From Corynespora cassiicola (taxonomy: Eukaryota > Ascomycota > Dothideomycetes > Pleosporales > Corynesporascaceae), in contig JAEUWY010000010.1 in NCBI GenBank assembly GCA_022059125.1, positions 124,001 to 188,000 on the forward strand: a stretch of DNA of 64,000 nt, written 5' to 3'. Position 1 is the first letter of the stretch. The number at the start of each line of letters is the position of its first letter. Below, piece after piece: positions 46,737 through 58,521 of the stretch. The position numbers and the translations under genes were made by a program. The notes under the pieces are model-generated. The model was not told where the DNA came from and ran no database searches. It worked only from the letters and a program-made list of their open reading frames with translations.

Positions 46737-47388
46737 ATGCCATTCTCTTCGCACGACGCCGTTCACTTGGTCCAGGCGGTGTTGATCACGGCCGCCATCA
46801 GCCTGACGGTTCCCCGTCTTTTCATGGACTATGAATACCAGAAGAAGGAACATTTGCTTGCGCTTACGATTGTGAGTCGAGGACCAGGAGCATTCTTCTT
46901 GCTTGTATGGGCATGGAAAAGCTGACCAAGACGCAGGGAGCCAAGTCCTTGGTGGTGATTGCATACCAGGTAGCGACGGAGCACGTCGGGCGGTTCAGGC
47001 GGTGGCACAGCTACAAGGCGAACGCGATACTCAACTGCCTCGAGGTGGTCTTCTGGTCGGCTGTCACCTTCTTTGTCATCGACGCCAACACGTCCAAGTG
47101 CAAGGGCATCAACTGCACCTTCAGTTGGATCGTGGTTGTGCTTGGAATCCTGATCACGTGAGTGCGGGCCGTGGATGTGCCTAGCCCCCTGCCAGACTGC
47201 CAGACTGCCAGACTGCCAGGCTAATCGAGTGCGCTCGCAGTCTCTCTCAGATTTACACTTCGATCGTAGCGGTTCGCGAGTTTCGCCAGCATCGTGCAGG
47301 GATGCCGCACCTGAAGGAGGCCGTGTTGCTTGACGACGGCGAGTCGGCTGTGTCGGCGCGCAATGTACATGGTAGACTCGGCGGTTAG
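46737..47388 (+). CDS. Small four-helix membrane protein, unknown function
   Basis: Exons 46737-46871, 46937-47157 and 47241-47388 give 167 aa with consistent phases. Hydrophobic segments are AVHLVQAVLITAAISLTVP, SLVVIAYQVATEHV (weak), CLEVVFWSAVTFFVID and FSWIVVVLGILITLSQIYTSIVA. Cysteines in NTSKCKGINCTFSW probably face one side. The C-terminus is short and charged (LLDDGESAVSARNV). I recognise the general shape from conserved fungal membrane proteins but no named family. The second intron contains three tandem CAGACTGC units (about 47190-47217). Confidence 0.75.
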
Positions 47389-47751
47389 GCCGTGTGTGGG
47401 TCTGCACCTTTTGGCTTCGTCGAGCCATGGAAGCATCGAGGCAGGCCTCGAATATGAAGAGTTTCGCAGGAATCGAGCGACTGGTCCACGGCCGCTGGTC
47501 CACGACCGTGACTAGCCCCGTCCCACGGCGGGCCGGCGAGGCGTCAGCGGAGATCATGGCGGATCGATGAGTGCGGATCACGGCGCAGGGCATGCGGGCA
47601 CGGCACCATGGCCACAGTGCGAGTGGGACCTGTCAACCGCCGTCCAGGCCGTGCTGCTGTGCTGCTGTGCTGCTGTCGGTTGCCGCCCGCTGCACCCCTC
47701 TAGCTGCATATGCCCACGAGCTCCCTCGTCCCTCCAGACCGACAGCCCTCT

Positions 47752-47767
47752 CCCCCCCCCCCCCCCC
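47752..47767. repeat. Poly-C tract (16 bp)
   Basis: Uninterrupted run of 16 C; length is prone to sequencing error. Confidence 0.8.
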
Positions 47768-48945
47768 AGACGCCCAATCACGCCCGATTCCAGCGTCCTT
47801 CCTCATTCGCTTGCCTGCCCATGGCGGGTCGAGGCCCAATGCGGATTAGCGCCTGGCCGTCCCGCATCCCTCTCGTCGTCAGGCTTCGACTAACCTTCTC
47901 CCCCAAGCACCTGGCCACCTCCCACGCGACTCGACTCTCCCTCGTCTCCTCGCCCTCCTGTGTGCCCCGACTAGTCCGTCCGTTTTCCTCCCATCCAGCG
48001 TCTTCGCAAGATCAGGCGGGATCATGCCTGACAGTTCCACATGCGCTAGCCCCGGGTCATGTGTTTCCCTTCAACCACCATGATAAGGCGGCGCCTGAAT
48101 CACCCCCATGGCCCCCGCCATAGGCTGGCCGTCTAGTCTTACGCCCTCTGTCCGCGAGCGGTATGCATTTCATCTAACGAACCCCGGCTTGGGTAGTATC
48201 ATGAAGCCCCATGATATGTGTAACGTGTCTTTCGTTGACCAGACGGCCTGGTCCTGTTACATTTTTTTCCCCTTATCGACCCCCAGCGAGCATCCCAATC
48301 GAGTTTCGTGTGCCCAAGAGCACTCTGCTAGTCTGCTCTCTACGCCGGCCCTCTTGCCCAGATGCGCACATCTTTGCCCGTTGCCGGCCCCTCATATCAC
48401 GGGGGCCGAACGGGGCCTCGCCCAGCAGGCGTGCAGGCCAAGGCCGGCTGCGGGTATCTCTTTGTAGGGATACCTCAACACCAGGTCCCCTATCGACAGT
48501 CACCTTCCTGTGATCTGGCTGATGGCCGTCCGACCGTCTGGCCTTATCGGCCGGCTGCCTGGCCCAGAAGCCAATGCCAGTCCACTGTCGCTGCACCGCC
48601 TGTCGTGTGCTCGCCCACCGGGGCGAGGATGCACCTCCTCCATCTCCATGGCGGGCGGACGGCAAGATTCCAAGAGAGTCCTCTTCATCTCGTCTCTCTT
48701 CGACTGGTTCCTTGCCCCCGGACGGCATTTAACCGCCATAGTCCAGATCAATCCAACCCTCCCCCCTACAATGCCGACTAGTCGGCTATTACTCCATTCG
48801 GAAATGCTGGTCCCTGGCCGTCATGCGAATCACTGGCCTTGGATCTCATCGGGCACAGGAACCGCCATGTCTTGTCGGACATCCACACGGGCAGAGCTGG
48901 AGACAAATGTCCGCTGCCGCATGCCGTACCCGCACATGCACCCGC

Positions 48946-48981
48946 GCGCGCGCACGCACACACGCACGCACGCACGCACGC
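48946..48981. repeat. GC/CA alternating simple repeat
   Basis: Alternating purine-pyrimidine sequence (CGCGCGCGCACGCACACACG then repeated CGCA units). Such a tract could adopt Z-DNA. Confidence 0.75.
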
Positions 48982-49574
48982 ACCCTCAGCGCTTTGCCTG
49001 TGAAGTCGCCCCGGGAGTCACGATGCAAGGGCAGTTGGAGAGTGATTGCGGCACGGTGGCTGGCCGTTGGTTTCATTGGCGAGTAACTCTGTTGTGTTAG
49101 GGGGCGTGATGGTAAACGGCCACATATCAGATGTGGAAAGGTGGCAAAACGACCTGGTCATTTCCCTGCAACGTACCGGGTAGCAAGATGCTGTCGGCTT
49201 CCAAATGCCATGGTGGGATACAAGCTAACTCGTATGCGCCCAACTCCTGCGCTCCCGCACGCCTCTCCCTCCCTGATGTTGTTCCCTCGATGGGTGTTAT
49301 CCCGAGCTGTTGGTTGCATTGCTAGACAAAGCATCGTTACAGTCACTACCTCTTGTCCTTTCACCGCTCCAAGGACCCATACCTAGCGAGAGGTAGGCGT
49401 GAAAATAGGTGTCACCTGGGCACACGGGCCGCGCCGCGCCTCACAATTTACATGTCCCCTCCAACTATCTGGCCCTGTATATAAGTCCCTCGTAGCTGCT
49501 CTCCTGCAATTCCAGACATCGACTCTCAACACCTCGAGCCCCCCGAAAAAGACCCTCCCATCTACCGAGACAAT

Positions 49575-51276
49575 ATGCGCCTCTCGTTAGCCCATCTCTT
49601 GCCTCTGGCTTCCCTCGCTGCTGGAGCGGCATTGCCCCGTCCAGCCGCCGAGGTTGCAGAGCGTGCCGCTGGAGGCTTGAAGAACGTCGCCTACTTTGTC
49701 AACTGGGTATGTTTTGTTTCCTCCTTTTTTTCCCCCCTTACTCTTTTTGACTTGTGGCCTTCACTTTCCGGATGTGCTTTGCTCATGCTGTCAACCAGGC
49801 CATTTATGGGCGCAACTTCAACCCCCAGGACTTGCCGGCTGATCAGTTGACTCATGTCCTCTACGCCTTTGCCAACGTCCGCCCGGAGACCGGGGAAGTC
49901 TATCTTTCCGACACATGGTCGGACACGGACAAGCACTATCCCACCGACTCGTGGAATGATGTCGGCAACAACGTCTACGGCTGTGTCAAGCAGCTGTTCC
50001 TGCAGAAGAAGAAGAACCGCAAGCTGAAGGTGCTTCTCTCCATTGGCGGCTGGACCTACTCGTCCAACTTCGCCAAGCCTGCCTCTACCGAGAGCGGCCG
50101 CGCCACTTTTGCGAGCAGTTCGGTGAAGCTGCTGCAAGACCTGGGCTTTGATGGTAGGTCGTCTGCTCGCCATGCATGTCGGGTGTGGGGGCTAACGCAT
50201 GACAGGCCTCGATGTGGACTGGGAGTATCCGGCCGGTATGCACATGTCACACGGACTCCGCTTCTAGGCGCAATGACTAACCGCTACTCAAGATGAGGCT
50301 CAGGCTAACGACATGGTGTCTCTCCTCAAGACGACGCGACAGGTATGCTGCGCACCTGCATGACATGAGTGACGACGTCGGGATGCTGACCAGACTGCCC
50401 AAGGCCCTTGACGACTACGCCAGCAAGAACGGCATCAAGGAGAAGCTTCTCTTGACAGTCGCCTCTCCAGCGGGTGCGTCTACATGACCCTAACCCCTTT
50501 TGGGCCTCGGCCGGATGACTCACATGACACAGGCCCCCAGCACTACAGCATCATGAAGCTGGCCGCCATGGACCAGTATCTGGACTTTTGGAACTTGATG
50601 TAAGCAATCGCCCCGTCGCATCTGTACACGTCCGACTCACATGCCTGCAGGGCTTATGACTACTCGGGCTCTTGGGACACAATCGCCGGCCACAACGCCA
50701 ACTGGGACCTCTCGGCCAGCAACCCCAACAGCACTCACTTCAGCACAAAGAGGGCCATCAACGACTACATTGCCGCCGGCGTCCCCGCCACCAAGATCGT
50801 CGTGGGCATGCCCCTCTATGGCCGCTCCTTCTCCAACACTGCAGGCCCCGGGACGGCCTTCTCCGGAGTCGGCCAAGGTACCTGGGAGCCCGGTGTCTAC
50901 GACTACAAGGCGCTTCCTCAGGCCGGCGCCCAGACATTCACCGACAACGCCGTTACCGCATCCTGGACCTACGATGCCTCGCAGCGCTTCATGGTCAGCT
51001 ACGACACCCCGGCCATCATCCAGACCAAGACCAAGTTCATCACCCAGCAAGGCCTTGGCGGTGGCATGTGGTGGGAGTCCAGCAGTGACAAGAAGGGTGC
51101 CGATTCTCTCATCACTACCGTACGTTCCAACAGCCTCCCCGATCCGAATGATGCTAATGAGATTGCAGTTTGTCAATGGTGTCGGTGGCACCGGTGCTCT
51201 CGACCAAAGCCCGAACGTTTTGAACTACCCTGCCTCCAAGTACGACAACCTCAGGGCGGGCTTCCCAAACAACTAG
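49575..51276 (+). CDS. Secreted GH18 chitinase
   Basis: Endochitinase of glycoside hydrolase family 18. I read eight exons: 49575-49706, 49799-50153, 50206-50235, 50293-50342, 50404-50473, 50533-50599, 50651-51119 and 51169-51276, giving 426 aa with all phases consistent. A signal peptide ([21 protein letters not shown]) and a short propeptide precede VAYFVNWAIYGRNF. The [11 protein letters not shown] motif and the catalytic [10 protein letters not shown] motif are present; the acid Glu is near residue 169 and its motif straddles the exon 2/3 junction. Downstream motifs are [22 protein letters not shown] and [12 protein letters not shown]. No chitin-binding domain is seen. Length matches the 42 kDa endochitinase group of fungi. 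Confidence 0.95.
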
Positions 51277-54200
51277 ACGGTACGACAAACACAACTTTAC
51301 CCTTGATGTCTTGCATGGCATCAGCTAGGACATGGCGGTTTGCGCCGGGGGCGCCAACAGTTGTCCATTCATGTATATAGTTTTTTTGCCTAGACTGTCT
51401 ATAAGGCACCATCTCATCTCTCTCTTCTGGCCTTTTGGGCCTTTTCTTGTATCTACCTTCGCTCTTGGGCGCATGAGAAGCCCGGACTGTCAACAGGATA
51501 CTATACACGGGTTGCACACTCGCTAGATACCATATCATCAACCCTTTTTTTTTCTTCATCTAGCCGTTCTGCCTCTTGATTGCACAAAATTTTGGTCTCT
51601 TCCCATGTCACAGGTGGAATCGGGCTCGGTTCCCCAGGTAATTTACCCACTTGCCGCTTGCTTCGCATTCGATCTTCGCCCAGTGGGTCAAGCCTGCTCA
51701 CCGCGCTTAACAACAAAATTTCAAGGACCCTCGTTTCTCAACGTCTGTGTCATTGCCCTTGGCACTCGAAAGAACAAAAATGACGCATCTCACCCCCTCT
51801 CAACCTATAACCGCGAGCCATGCGATGCCTCGCATTCCGCTAGAGCTGCAGGCGCCCGAATTCATGTCCGAATTGATATCCGATCCTGCACCTGTGGATC
51901 TGAAAAGTGTTTGGGGCACCCCGGGCGGCTATCAAGACCTCGTGAGCGCAGTCTCCTTGCAGTGACACATTAGCGTACCGTTTTTTTCTTCTACATATGC
52001 ACTTCGGCACATCTTCTCCCCTCGGGTAGATAAGCCGTTTTACGCGACGTTGGAAAACTGGCTAAGAGCGAGAATGGACTGGAGCTAGGTGGTGATGTCG
52101 CGCACTTGTCTTTGGAAGAATTTCGACAATCCTGGTTGCTTCTCTCAAGTATGAGTTCATGGCCCAGGCTCTTGAATAAATCTTCCATCTTCAGCTTTGT
52201 AGTACCGGTACTATATTGAAGAGACCAAAGCACAAGCTCTGCTGTCAGCCCATCTGCACTCCACACGTTCTTCAACTCCCCTTCTCGGACTACGTACAGG
52301 CCACCAGCCCAGTAGAAAAAGAAAGAATATACGTAAAACCAAGCCCCCAAGCGCCCTCCAAAAAATACCGCTCCACCCTCTCCACCCCCTCCTCGACATC
52401 ACCTCTCCACCCTCACCCACCAATCCACCAGCAGTACCCACTCTCCCCATATCCCAGCGTTTCCCACGTACCAAAGACACCAAGTGCCGTCCTCCACCCC
52501 CATCGTCGCCCTCTGCTCCATCTCTTCCTAATTCGGCAAAACAAAATGTGCCCTCCAAGTCTCTAGCCCGCCATGCAAATCCTCAGGTCAACTAGCCAGC
52601 CAGCCAGTAGGAAAATTCCTAGCATCCACTGGCGACCCAGCGCTCAGCATCGTCGCGCGACTTGACTCGGCTCGACTCGGCTCCCTCACACCGTATACCG
52701 GCACGTGCATGTCCAAAGTCTGGTCCACCATGTCATACCAGCGCACACCCAGCGGCAGAACTTGTGCGATGGGGGTAGGTGGTTGCGAGGAGGTCGGAGG
52801 AGCGAAGCATGGCCGTTATCTCTCCCTCAGATGTCCCCCCCCCCCCCCCCCCGACCTGGGCGCGGGAAGAATCTCGTATCTACATGCTGCCAGAGGCGGG
52901 CGGGGGTTTTTGTGCGGGTGTAGCGTTGCATTCCCCATTTCGCGGGCGGACGGACGGACAGGCAAAATCCACGCGACCTCGAGGCCACCTCCTTCACAGA
53001 GCGCAGCGCGGTGCGGCTCAGCTGCCCCCTCCCTCCCTCGCCCCCGTTGCGAGCTTTGGGCACGCGAGCGCGGGTCAAGGTCAGGTGGTGGCGTGTCGTG
53101 CGGTGCCGCGTCGGGTGTAGCCTTTGTGGTGCGGGCTCGACAGCCCACCTGCCTAGCCTAACCTACCTACTCTGCTGCCGCACCGGCGGACATCGATTCG
53201 AAATTGGCCCTACGGCGAGATTGTCTATGCATACTCGCCGTGCGCTAGACGCGGTGGCCGAGGGGGAGGGGGCACCAATTTCGACAGCTGGGGTTGTGAG
53301 GAACCAATCAGGCATTGGTGTTGACATTTCATGCGGAGCGCTAGGGACGGCGTTCCAGAGGTTGAGGGGCCACGTGTTCAGGGAGAGGATTGCGTGGGTT
53401 TTTGGATCACTGGTTAGTTTGGGGTGTTCTAGCGTTGGAATAGGCGCTTCTATGCAGATCAGGGGAGGTTCTGGAAGCGCTTTGGAGGAGGGTGGAAGGT
53501 AGGATATATAGGGCAAGCTGAACCTTTTTCTTCCTATTGATTATTTTTTATTACTGTAATTGGTCTCATGTTGTACTCGGGGTAATTTCAGAGGAATTTT
53601 CTGCTCGTTTGAATGGATATGCAAATGGCAGCGATACACTTAATTAGGTGGTGTGAGAACAAGGGAGTGCCTTCGCAGTTGAACTCCCAAGTCCTGGATA
53701 GCAAAAACAATAACTTTATAGCTCGCTCCATATTTGAAGCAATTTATACTAGTACTTTTGATGGTAAGATGATTTAGGTATGGCTGGTAAGGAATCTGTT
53801 GTCATGTTTTTTAGCGACAGAAAAGTGGATGAGTACAGCAACAAAGCATAAACTATCATCTGATCTCTGGTTGTTTCGAACCCCCGTTTGATTATAATCC
53901 GAAAAAAGCAACACAAAAAACACCTGAATATTAGCGCCTTAATAGTCTTTCTTGTATCAAAGCCTCGACGTAGTTAGCAACCATGTTTATTAGGGCTCGG
54001 TAACAGATATATATGTCTCAAGGGGCGGGTGTTGTTACAATTGATGTTGATACGAATAGTAAAAGAGACATTCACACTGTTCTTTGCGGAGTGCCTCGGC
54101 CGTTACCTTTTTCCCATGTGAAGCTACATCTAGCAAGCACAGGCTTCTAGAACGACAACATGAGTCAACTCGACCACTCATAGACTGGCTAGCTGCGTTC

Positions 54201-54941
54201 ATGGCCCCTCGAGGAATCACTCGTGATAAATGGCTCATAGCTTTCTCAACTACAGTGATGGCCTTCAGCAAATCCTTTGCAAAGTAAAGACCTATCGATT
54301 GTTTAACGATCTCGTTTCATCCTTTTCCCTTTGTTTCAGCTTTAAAAAAAATGGTGGATAGACTTGCTTGAAGGATAAATCATCCTTTCAAGGTCATTTT
54401 TCGACGCCATACAGTTGTTACTCTTCCTTCTCTCAGTCGCCTGGGTCCTCACAGTGAAAACAAAGGTAGGCTTTGTCGGCATCAAAGTATATACTCGAAA
54501 ATTAATTCACGCTGGTGGTGTAAGCCCCTTACCTTTAATTTGTATGTAAATCTCTTTTTGTAGAGGGTCTCTAGCAAGGAAGTGCCTTCATTTTTCCACG
54601 AAAAGTAAACGCTGGACATACAGATATGTAAGTACGGGGGTGTTTCTCCACTTGTTGACATCCATCACTAGCTACTGGTTAATGCCGCACAATTTCAAGT
54701 ACTGTGAATCGTGTCCTCATGGTGTTGAAAGAAGACAGGCTAATCATTTCCTACTTACAGAAATCATCGACCCTGTCAGTATGGTGTATAGCTCTTGCGA
54801 GATTGAACTACCCAAAGGTTCCCTGGAAGCCAGCCTTTTCATTGCGATCATGCAAATGACGTGGAACTTCAACATAATGCATGGATACAACAAGCGTCTT
54901 TCACATGCAAGAGCCTTTCAATTTGCTTGCAGCTTCGCCAT
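51277..54941. other. Long stretch without a supported gene
   Basis: 3.7 kb between the chitinase stop and the permease stop. The middle (about 52.7-53.3 kb) is GC-rich with an 18 bp poly-C run at 52835-52852; from 53.5 to 54.7 kb it is AT-rich. I looked at all longer frames and found no domain, signal peptide or credible splice model. A non-coding RNA gene or degraded repeat cannot be excluded. Confidence 0.4.
52835..52852. repeat. Poly-C tract (18 bp)
   Basis: Uninterrupted run of 18 C within a GC-rich segment. Confidence 0.8.
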
Positions 54942-56675
54942 CTATTGTTCTTCCAGAACCACAGTACTCCTCAGAGCCGGCACGCTGAATCGCTTCCTAC
55001 CCGACACACACCAATCCACCAGAGCTCCCAAAACCACTACCCCTATCAAGGGCCCCGCATAATTCATATTCGCTCCACTAGCCGGCAGAACGGTAGGGAA
55101 AGGCATCCAGACCACAACAAACACTATATACGCCATCGCCCCCAAGTTGATCCAGGGCCCAAGCCTCCCAAGCCGAAACGGACCCCAAGGAATCGGTACG
55201 TCCCTGGCTCCAAACAGCCTCCTGGCAAATAGGAAGAAAATGGGCAAGAAGTAGGAGATGTACAGGGCGAGCGCTGGCAAAGAGATCAGAGCATTGAACG
55301 CGGTGCTAGACGCGATATTAATGAGCGCAAGAACACACACACAACATCCCACCACTGCCAGTGCATTGACGGGCATCTTCCACGTAGCATTCACCCTGGC
55401 TACGGCCGCGGAAAATGGGAGCCCGTTGTCCCGCGCGAATGCCCACAGCAGGCGCGCATCCGAGGCATACACGTTGAAGAAGGAGATGAAGAAGACGATG
55501 CCCAGCATGGACACCAGGACGTTGGTCGCAGGCTTCGAGCCGGTGGCTTGGTAGTAGACTTGGATGATGGGGAGGGGCGAGGTGGTCACGAGAGCGGGGT
55601 CGCCGATGGAAAAGGCGAGGGTGAGCATGAATGCGGTTTGGAGGAGGGCGTTTAGGGCGACTGAGGTTAGCATGGAGCGGGGGACGTGGGTGCGGGCTTT
55701 GAGGACTTCGTCGGACATGTGGAGGACGCCGTCGAAACCTGGGGGCTCGTTGGATCTGGAGAGGGCGACTATGGTAAGGGGGTTTGAGAGGAGCTTACCG
55801 GTAAGGGGGTAGGTTACGGTTAGCAGGCCGATTCCCCAGGCTACGACGGGGTTTGACCATCCGCTGATGTCGGTGGTCAAGGTGCGGAATACATAATCAA
55901 CACTGCTTTTTTCTGCGAGGGCACCCAGAGTGGCCACGCTGGCTATGAAGAAGGCGATGTGACAGAAGGCGCCTACGGCTTCGAGGGGAGTCAAGATTTT
56001 CCTGAGCCAAAAGTTACCCAAGAAGGGGAAGATGGTGATGGCCCACATTATCAATGTAACGTGCCATCTCTTTGGGGTGTATTCTGGGTAGTTGAATTGT
56101 GCAAGGCCGATGATTACGTTGGACACAAGGGCTGGGTTGGAGGTACAAGAGCATATCCAGGCGAAGACGGTAATCCATCCTGGATATAGTCAGGGAATGA
56201 AACGTAGTCGCAAAGGCAAAGACGGACCTTGAATCAGGCCAAAAAAGCAGTTCCATCGCGGAGCAAAGGCGGCAGACCAGCGATATTGAGCGCCGACGGT
56301 GGGGTCCATGGATGCCATCTCAGCCAGGGATGCGGCCACAAGCATAGTGCCTACGCCGGCGAAGATGCTTCCATAGACAATGGAGGCTGGCCCTCCATTG
56401 TACAGTGCGAATTGGAAAGTACCGGCAGCGGCCTCCCAGGAGCACTGGAGTATGAAGGAAAAGTTGATGGCTGAAACCTGATTGATCCACCGCTATTCGC
56501 GCATGTCAGTGCTCTTTGAACTCGGAGGAGCGGGTGCGACTTGTCGCACCTCAAGCTTTCCGCCTGCTAGTTGATGTTGGGTTGTGGTTCGGATGCTTCC
56601 TTCATCGGTTGGTGCGGATGCCTTTTCCAGGACATTGAGCTGGCCATTTGTTTCAGTGTCCTCAAATTTGCTCAT
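54942..56675 (-). CDS. Amino-acid/choline permease (APC family)
   Basis: Twelve-helix plasma-membrane permease of the amino acid/choline transporter group (GabA, Hnm1-like). Minus-strand exons 56675-56550, 56492-56228 and 56179-54942 give 542 aa. The N-terminal 42 residues are cytosolic. Helix 1 starts at INQVSAINFSFILQCSWEAAAG, with the family's GGPASIVYGSIFAGVGTMLVAASLAEMASM and AQYRWSAAFAPRWNCFFGLIQGW following. Further motifs are NALLQTAFMLTLAFSIGD, SDARLLWAFARDNGLPFS and LPIFFLFARRL. The first intron is 57 bp, a multiple of three, with donor GTGCGA, branch CTGAC and an acceptor that contains an in-frame TAG; if it is retained the protein stops after about 61 codons. Substrate is not predictable. 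Confidence 0.9.
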
Positions 56676-57786
56676 AGTTTCGATCCCACAAGCCCCGTAA
56701 GAAATAATAACACTCGATTGTCGAGGGGGGACGGTTGGCATTGCATGTTGCTTGGGCTAAATAGTGCCGTCAGCTGGCTCCCCTGGCGGCGGGTATTTTC
56801 AAAGGTCCCGTCTGCCGACGTGTGCGACAGGGGGGTAATGCAGGTGCTGCAGGTTGAATTGCCATCGAGTTGTGGGATGCGGAGCTCGAATACCAACGTG
56901 GACATGCTTTTTCGCCCCCGACCCGCTCCATCGAATCAAGCAAGGCCAGGGCCGAGCTGCAGCCCAGTTGGCGATGAACGGTCAGGCACAGGCGAGTCAT
57001 GGTGGATGGAGAATGGGCCGTGCGAGGACAATCCCATGTCGAGGCAGTGCGAATGCTGCATCACGATCAAAGCCGATGGCAGCGGCGTCTGGGGCGGTGG
57101 TTGAGCACGGGACGATGGAGAAGACGGGTCATTTCACGGTGTCAGCAGTGTCATCTTGGCAGATGTCCAGGTGGTGAGCACGGGGGTCGCTACACATGGT
57201 ATAGGTGCAGTCGAGGGCGGGCGGCCAGTGGTGGTGGGGTTGCTGGGGTGTGGTTACAGAGGGAGTGGGAGTGGTGGTGGTGGTGGTGGTGGGCAGACGG
57301 CAAAACCCCCAAGCTAGCGCGCCTTGAAGCTCAGCGGCCACCTGGGCAGGCCAATCCCCGCGCCAGAGGCCATGTCATGGCTCGTACATGGTACGCGTGC
57401 GTAGGCATTTGCATGCAGCAACGTCGGGGGCTCCGCAAATTAACGAACGCGATCTGCATATTTGTTTGCGCGCCCAGGCCTGGTTGACTCAGGATTTGGG
57501 TAAGGAGGCGGAGGAGAGAGCCTAGACAAGAGGCATGCCTTGGGCCAGCAGCGCGCGGTGTGTTTGCAAAGCGATGAGTGTACCGAGTGTAGATGAGACG
57601 GGACGAGACGAGACGGGATGGGATGGGATGGGATGAATGTGCTGTGCACGTGAGGTGGGTGGCTGCACGTGACTCGCACGTGAGCGGGCATAAAGCTGTC
57701 CACGGCTTGGATGCAAAGGCTCAACACCCTCCCCACCCACAATCGATCCATGGTGGCGCGTTTCGAGATCCCGTCGAAGGCAACCC
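56676..57786. promoter_or_regulatory. Divergent intergenic region, permease and RWD genes
   Basis: 1.1 kb. It contains a GGTGGT-type simple repeat (about 57270-57292), GGGAT units (about 57616-57635) and three CACGTGA boxes within 37 bp at 57647, 57666 and 57677. No gene is supported. Confidence 0.55.
57647..57683 (+). promoter_or_regulatory. Three clustered CACGTGA boxes upstream of RWD gene
   Basis: CACGTGA at 57647-57653, 57666-57672 and 57677-57683, all in the same orientation, 104-140 bp before the ATG at 57787. CACGTG is the core for fungal bHLH factors such as Cbf1 or SREBP types. Confidence 0.6.
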
Positions 57787-58521
57787 ATGTCTCAGCCAGA
57801 TGAGGCTCGTTTGGCGACGGAGCTAGGGCTCCTCGAGGCCATGTATCCCGAGCAGATCGACTACCAGGCCAGAGGGCGGGATTTTAGGTTTTCAGAACAG
57901 TCGGCTCTACTTCACCTTCGCATACCCGAAAGCTACCCAGCGGCCGGGCTGCCAGACGTGATATCGGCCAATGACGCGGCAAAGAAGGATCTGCGCGACC
58001 GCACAAAGGCTGCGATGCAGAGGCTGGGCCTGGGCGAGGGCGAGGAGGTGCTGGATGCCATCATCGCCTGCTTCCAGGGCATACTGGAGACGGAGGGCGC
58101 CAATGCTGATGCCGATGCAGAGGCAGGCGGCTCAGAGGCAGAGGCAAAGGCGGCGGCGGCGGCGGCGGCGGCGGAGGCTAGCAGGACGGTCATCATCTGG
58201 CTCCACCACCTGCTGGCCCTCAGCAAACGCAAACTGGCACTGGCGCCCGCGCCCACGGTTTGCGGCGTCACCAAGCCGGGCTACCCAGGCATCATGGTCT
58301 TCACGGGGCCTGGGTCGGCGGTGCGCGACCACGTCGACGCGCTCAAGGCAGAGAACTGGCAGGCGTTCCAGGTGCGGTACGAGGACGACTCGGCGTGGCA
58401 GCTTGGGCATGGAGAGGGAGCCGGCGGCGTGCGCGAGGTGGAGACCATGGCCGAGGTGGTGCAGGCGGTGCAGGACCAGACACAGAGGGAGGCCCTCTTG
58501 AAGGCGGTAGGGATCAAGTGA
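57787..58521 (+). CDS. RWD-domain protein (RWDD2-like)
   Basis: Single exon, 244 aa. The N-terminal RWD domain reads ATELGLLEAMYPEQIDYQ, LHLRIPESYPAAGLPDVISAND and ends about residue 105. An Ala-rich linker (AEAKAAAAAAAAEA) comes from a GCG repeat. The C-terminal half matches the DUF1115 part of RWDD2 proteins: TVIIWLHHLLALSKRKLAL, VCGVTKPGYPGIMVFTGPGSAVRDHVDALKAENWQAFQVRYE. RWD domains bind other proteins, for example in ubiquitin or translation-control complexes; the function of RWDD2 proteins is poorly known. The start codon is the first ATG after the CACGTGA cluster. Confidence 0.88.
   Translation: MSQPDEARLATELGLLEAMYPEQIDYQARGRDFRFSEQSALLHLRIPESYPAAGLPDVISANDAAKKDLRDRTKAAMQRLGLGEGEEVLDAIIACFQGILETEGANADADAEAGGSEAEAKAAAAAAAAEASRTVIIWLHHLLALSKRKLALAPAPTVCGVTKPGYPGIMVFTGPGSAVRDHVDALKAENWQAFQVRYEDDSAWQLGHGEGAGGVREVETMAEVVQAVQDQTQREALLKAVGIK

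Larger units (their letters stand above)
47389..49574. other. Long intergenic region before chitinase gene
   Basis: 2.2 kb of pyrimidine-rich and GC-rich DNA. It holds a 16 bp poly-C run (47752-47767) and a CG/CA-rich repeat (48946-48981). TATAAG near 49480 may be a TATA box for the chitinase. Open frames in it show no domain. Confidence 0.5.

Noticed and set aside
48946..48981. CRISPR or telomere-like array
   Set aside because: Simple alternating dinucleotide/tetranucleotide repeat without spacers; the organism is eukaryotic.
54640..55062. 140-codon frame on the plus strand
   Set aside because: Its 3' part overlaps the permease gene antisense and it has no recognisable features.
56493..56495. 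Permease as a pseudogene because of an in-frame TAG
   Set aside because: The TAG is the end of a 57 bp GT-AG intron with a CTGAC branch site; splicing keeps the frame open.
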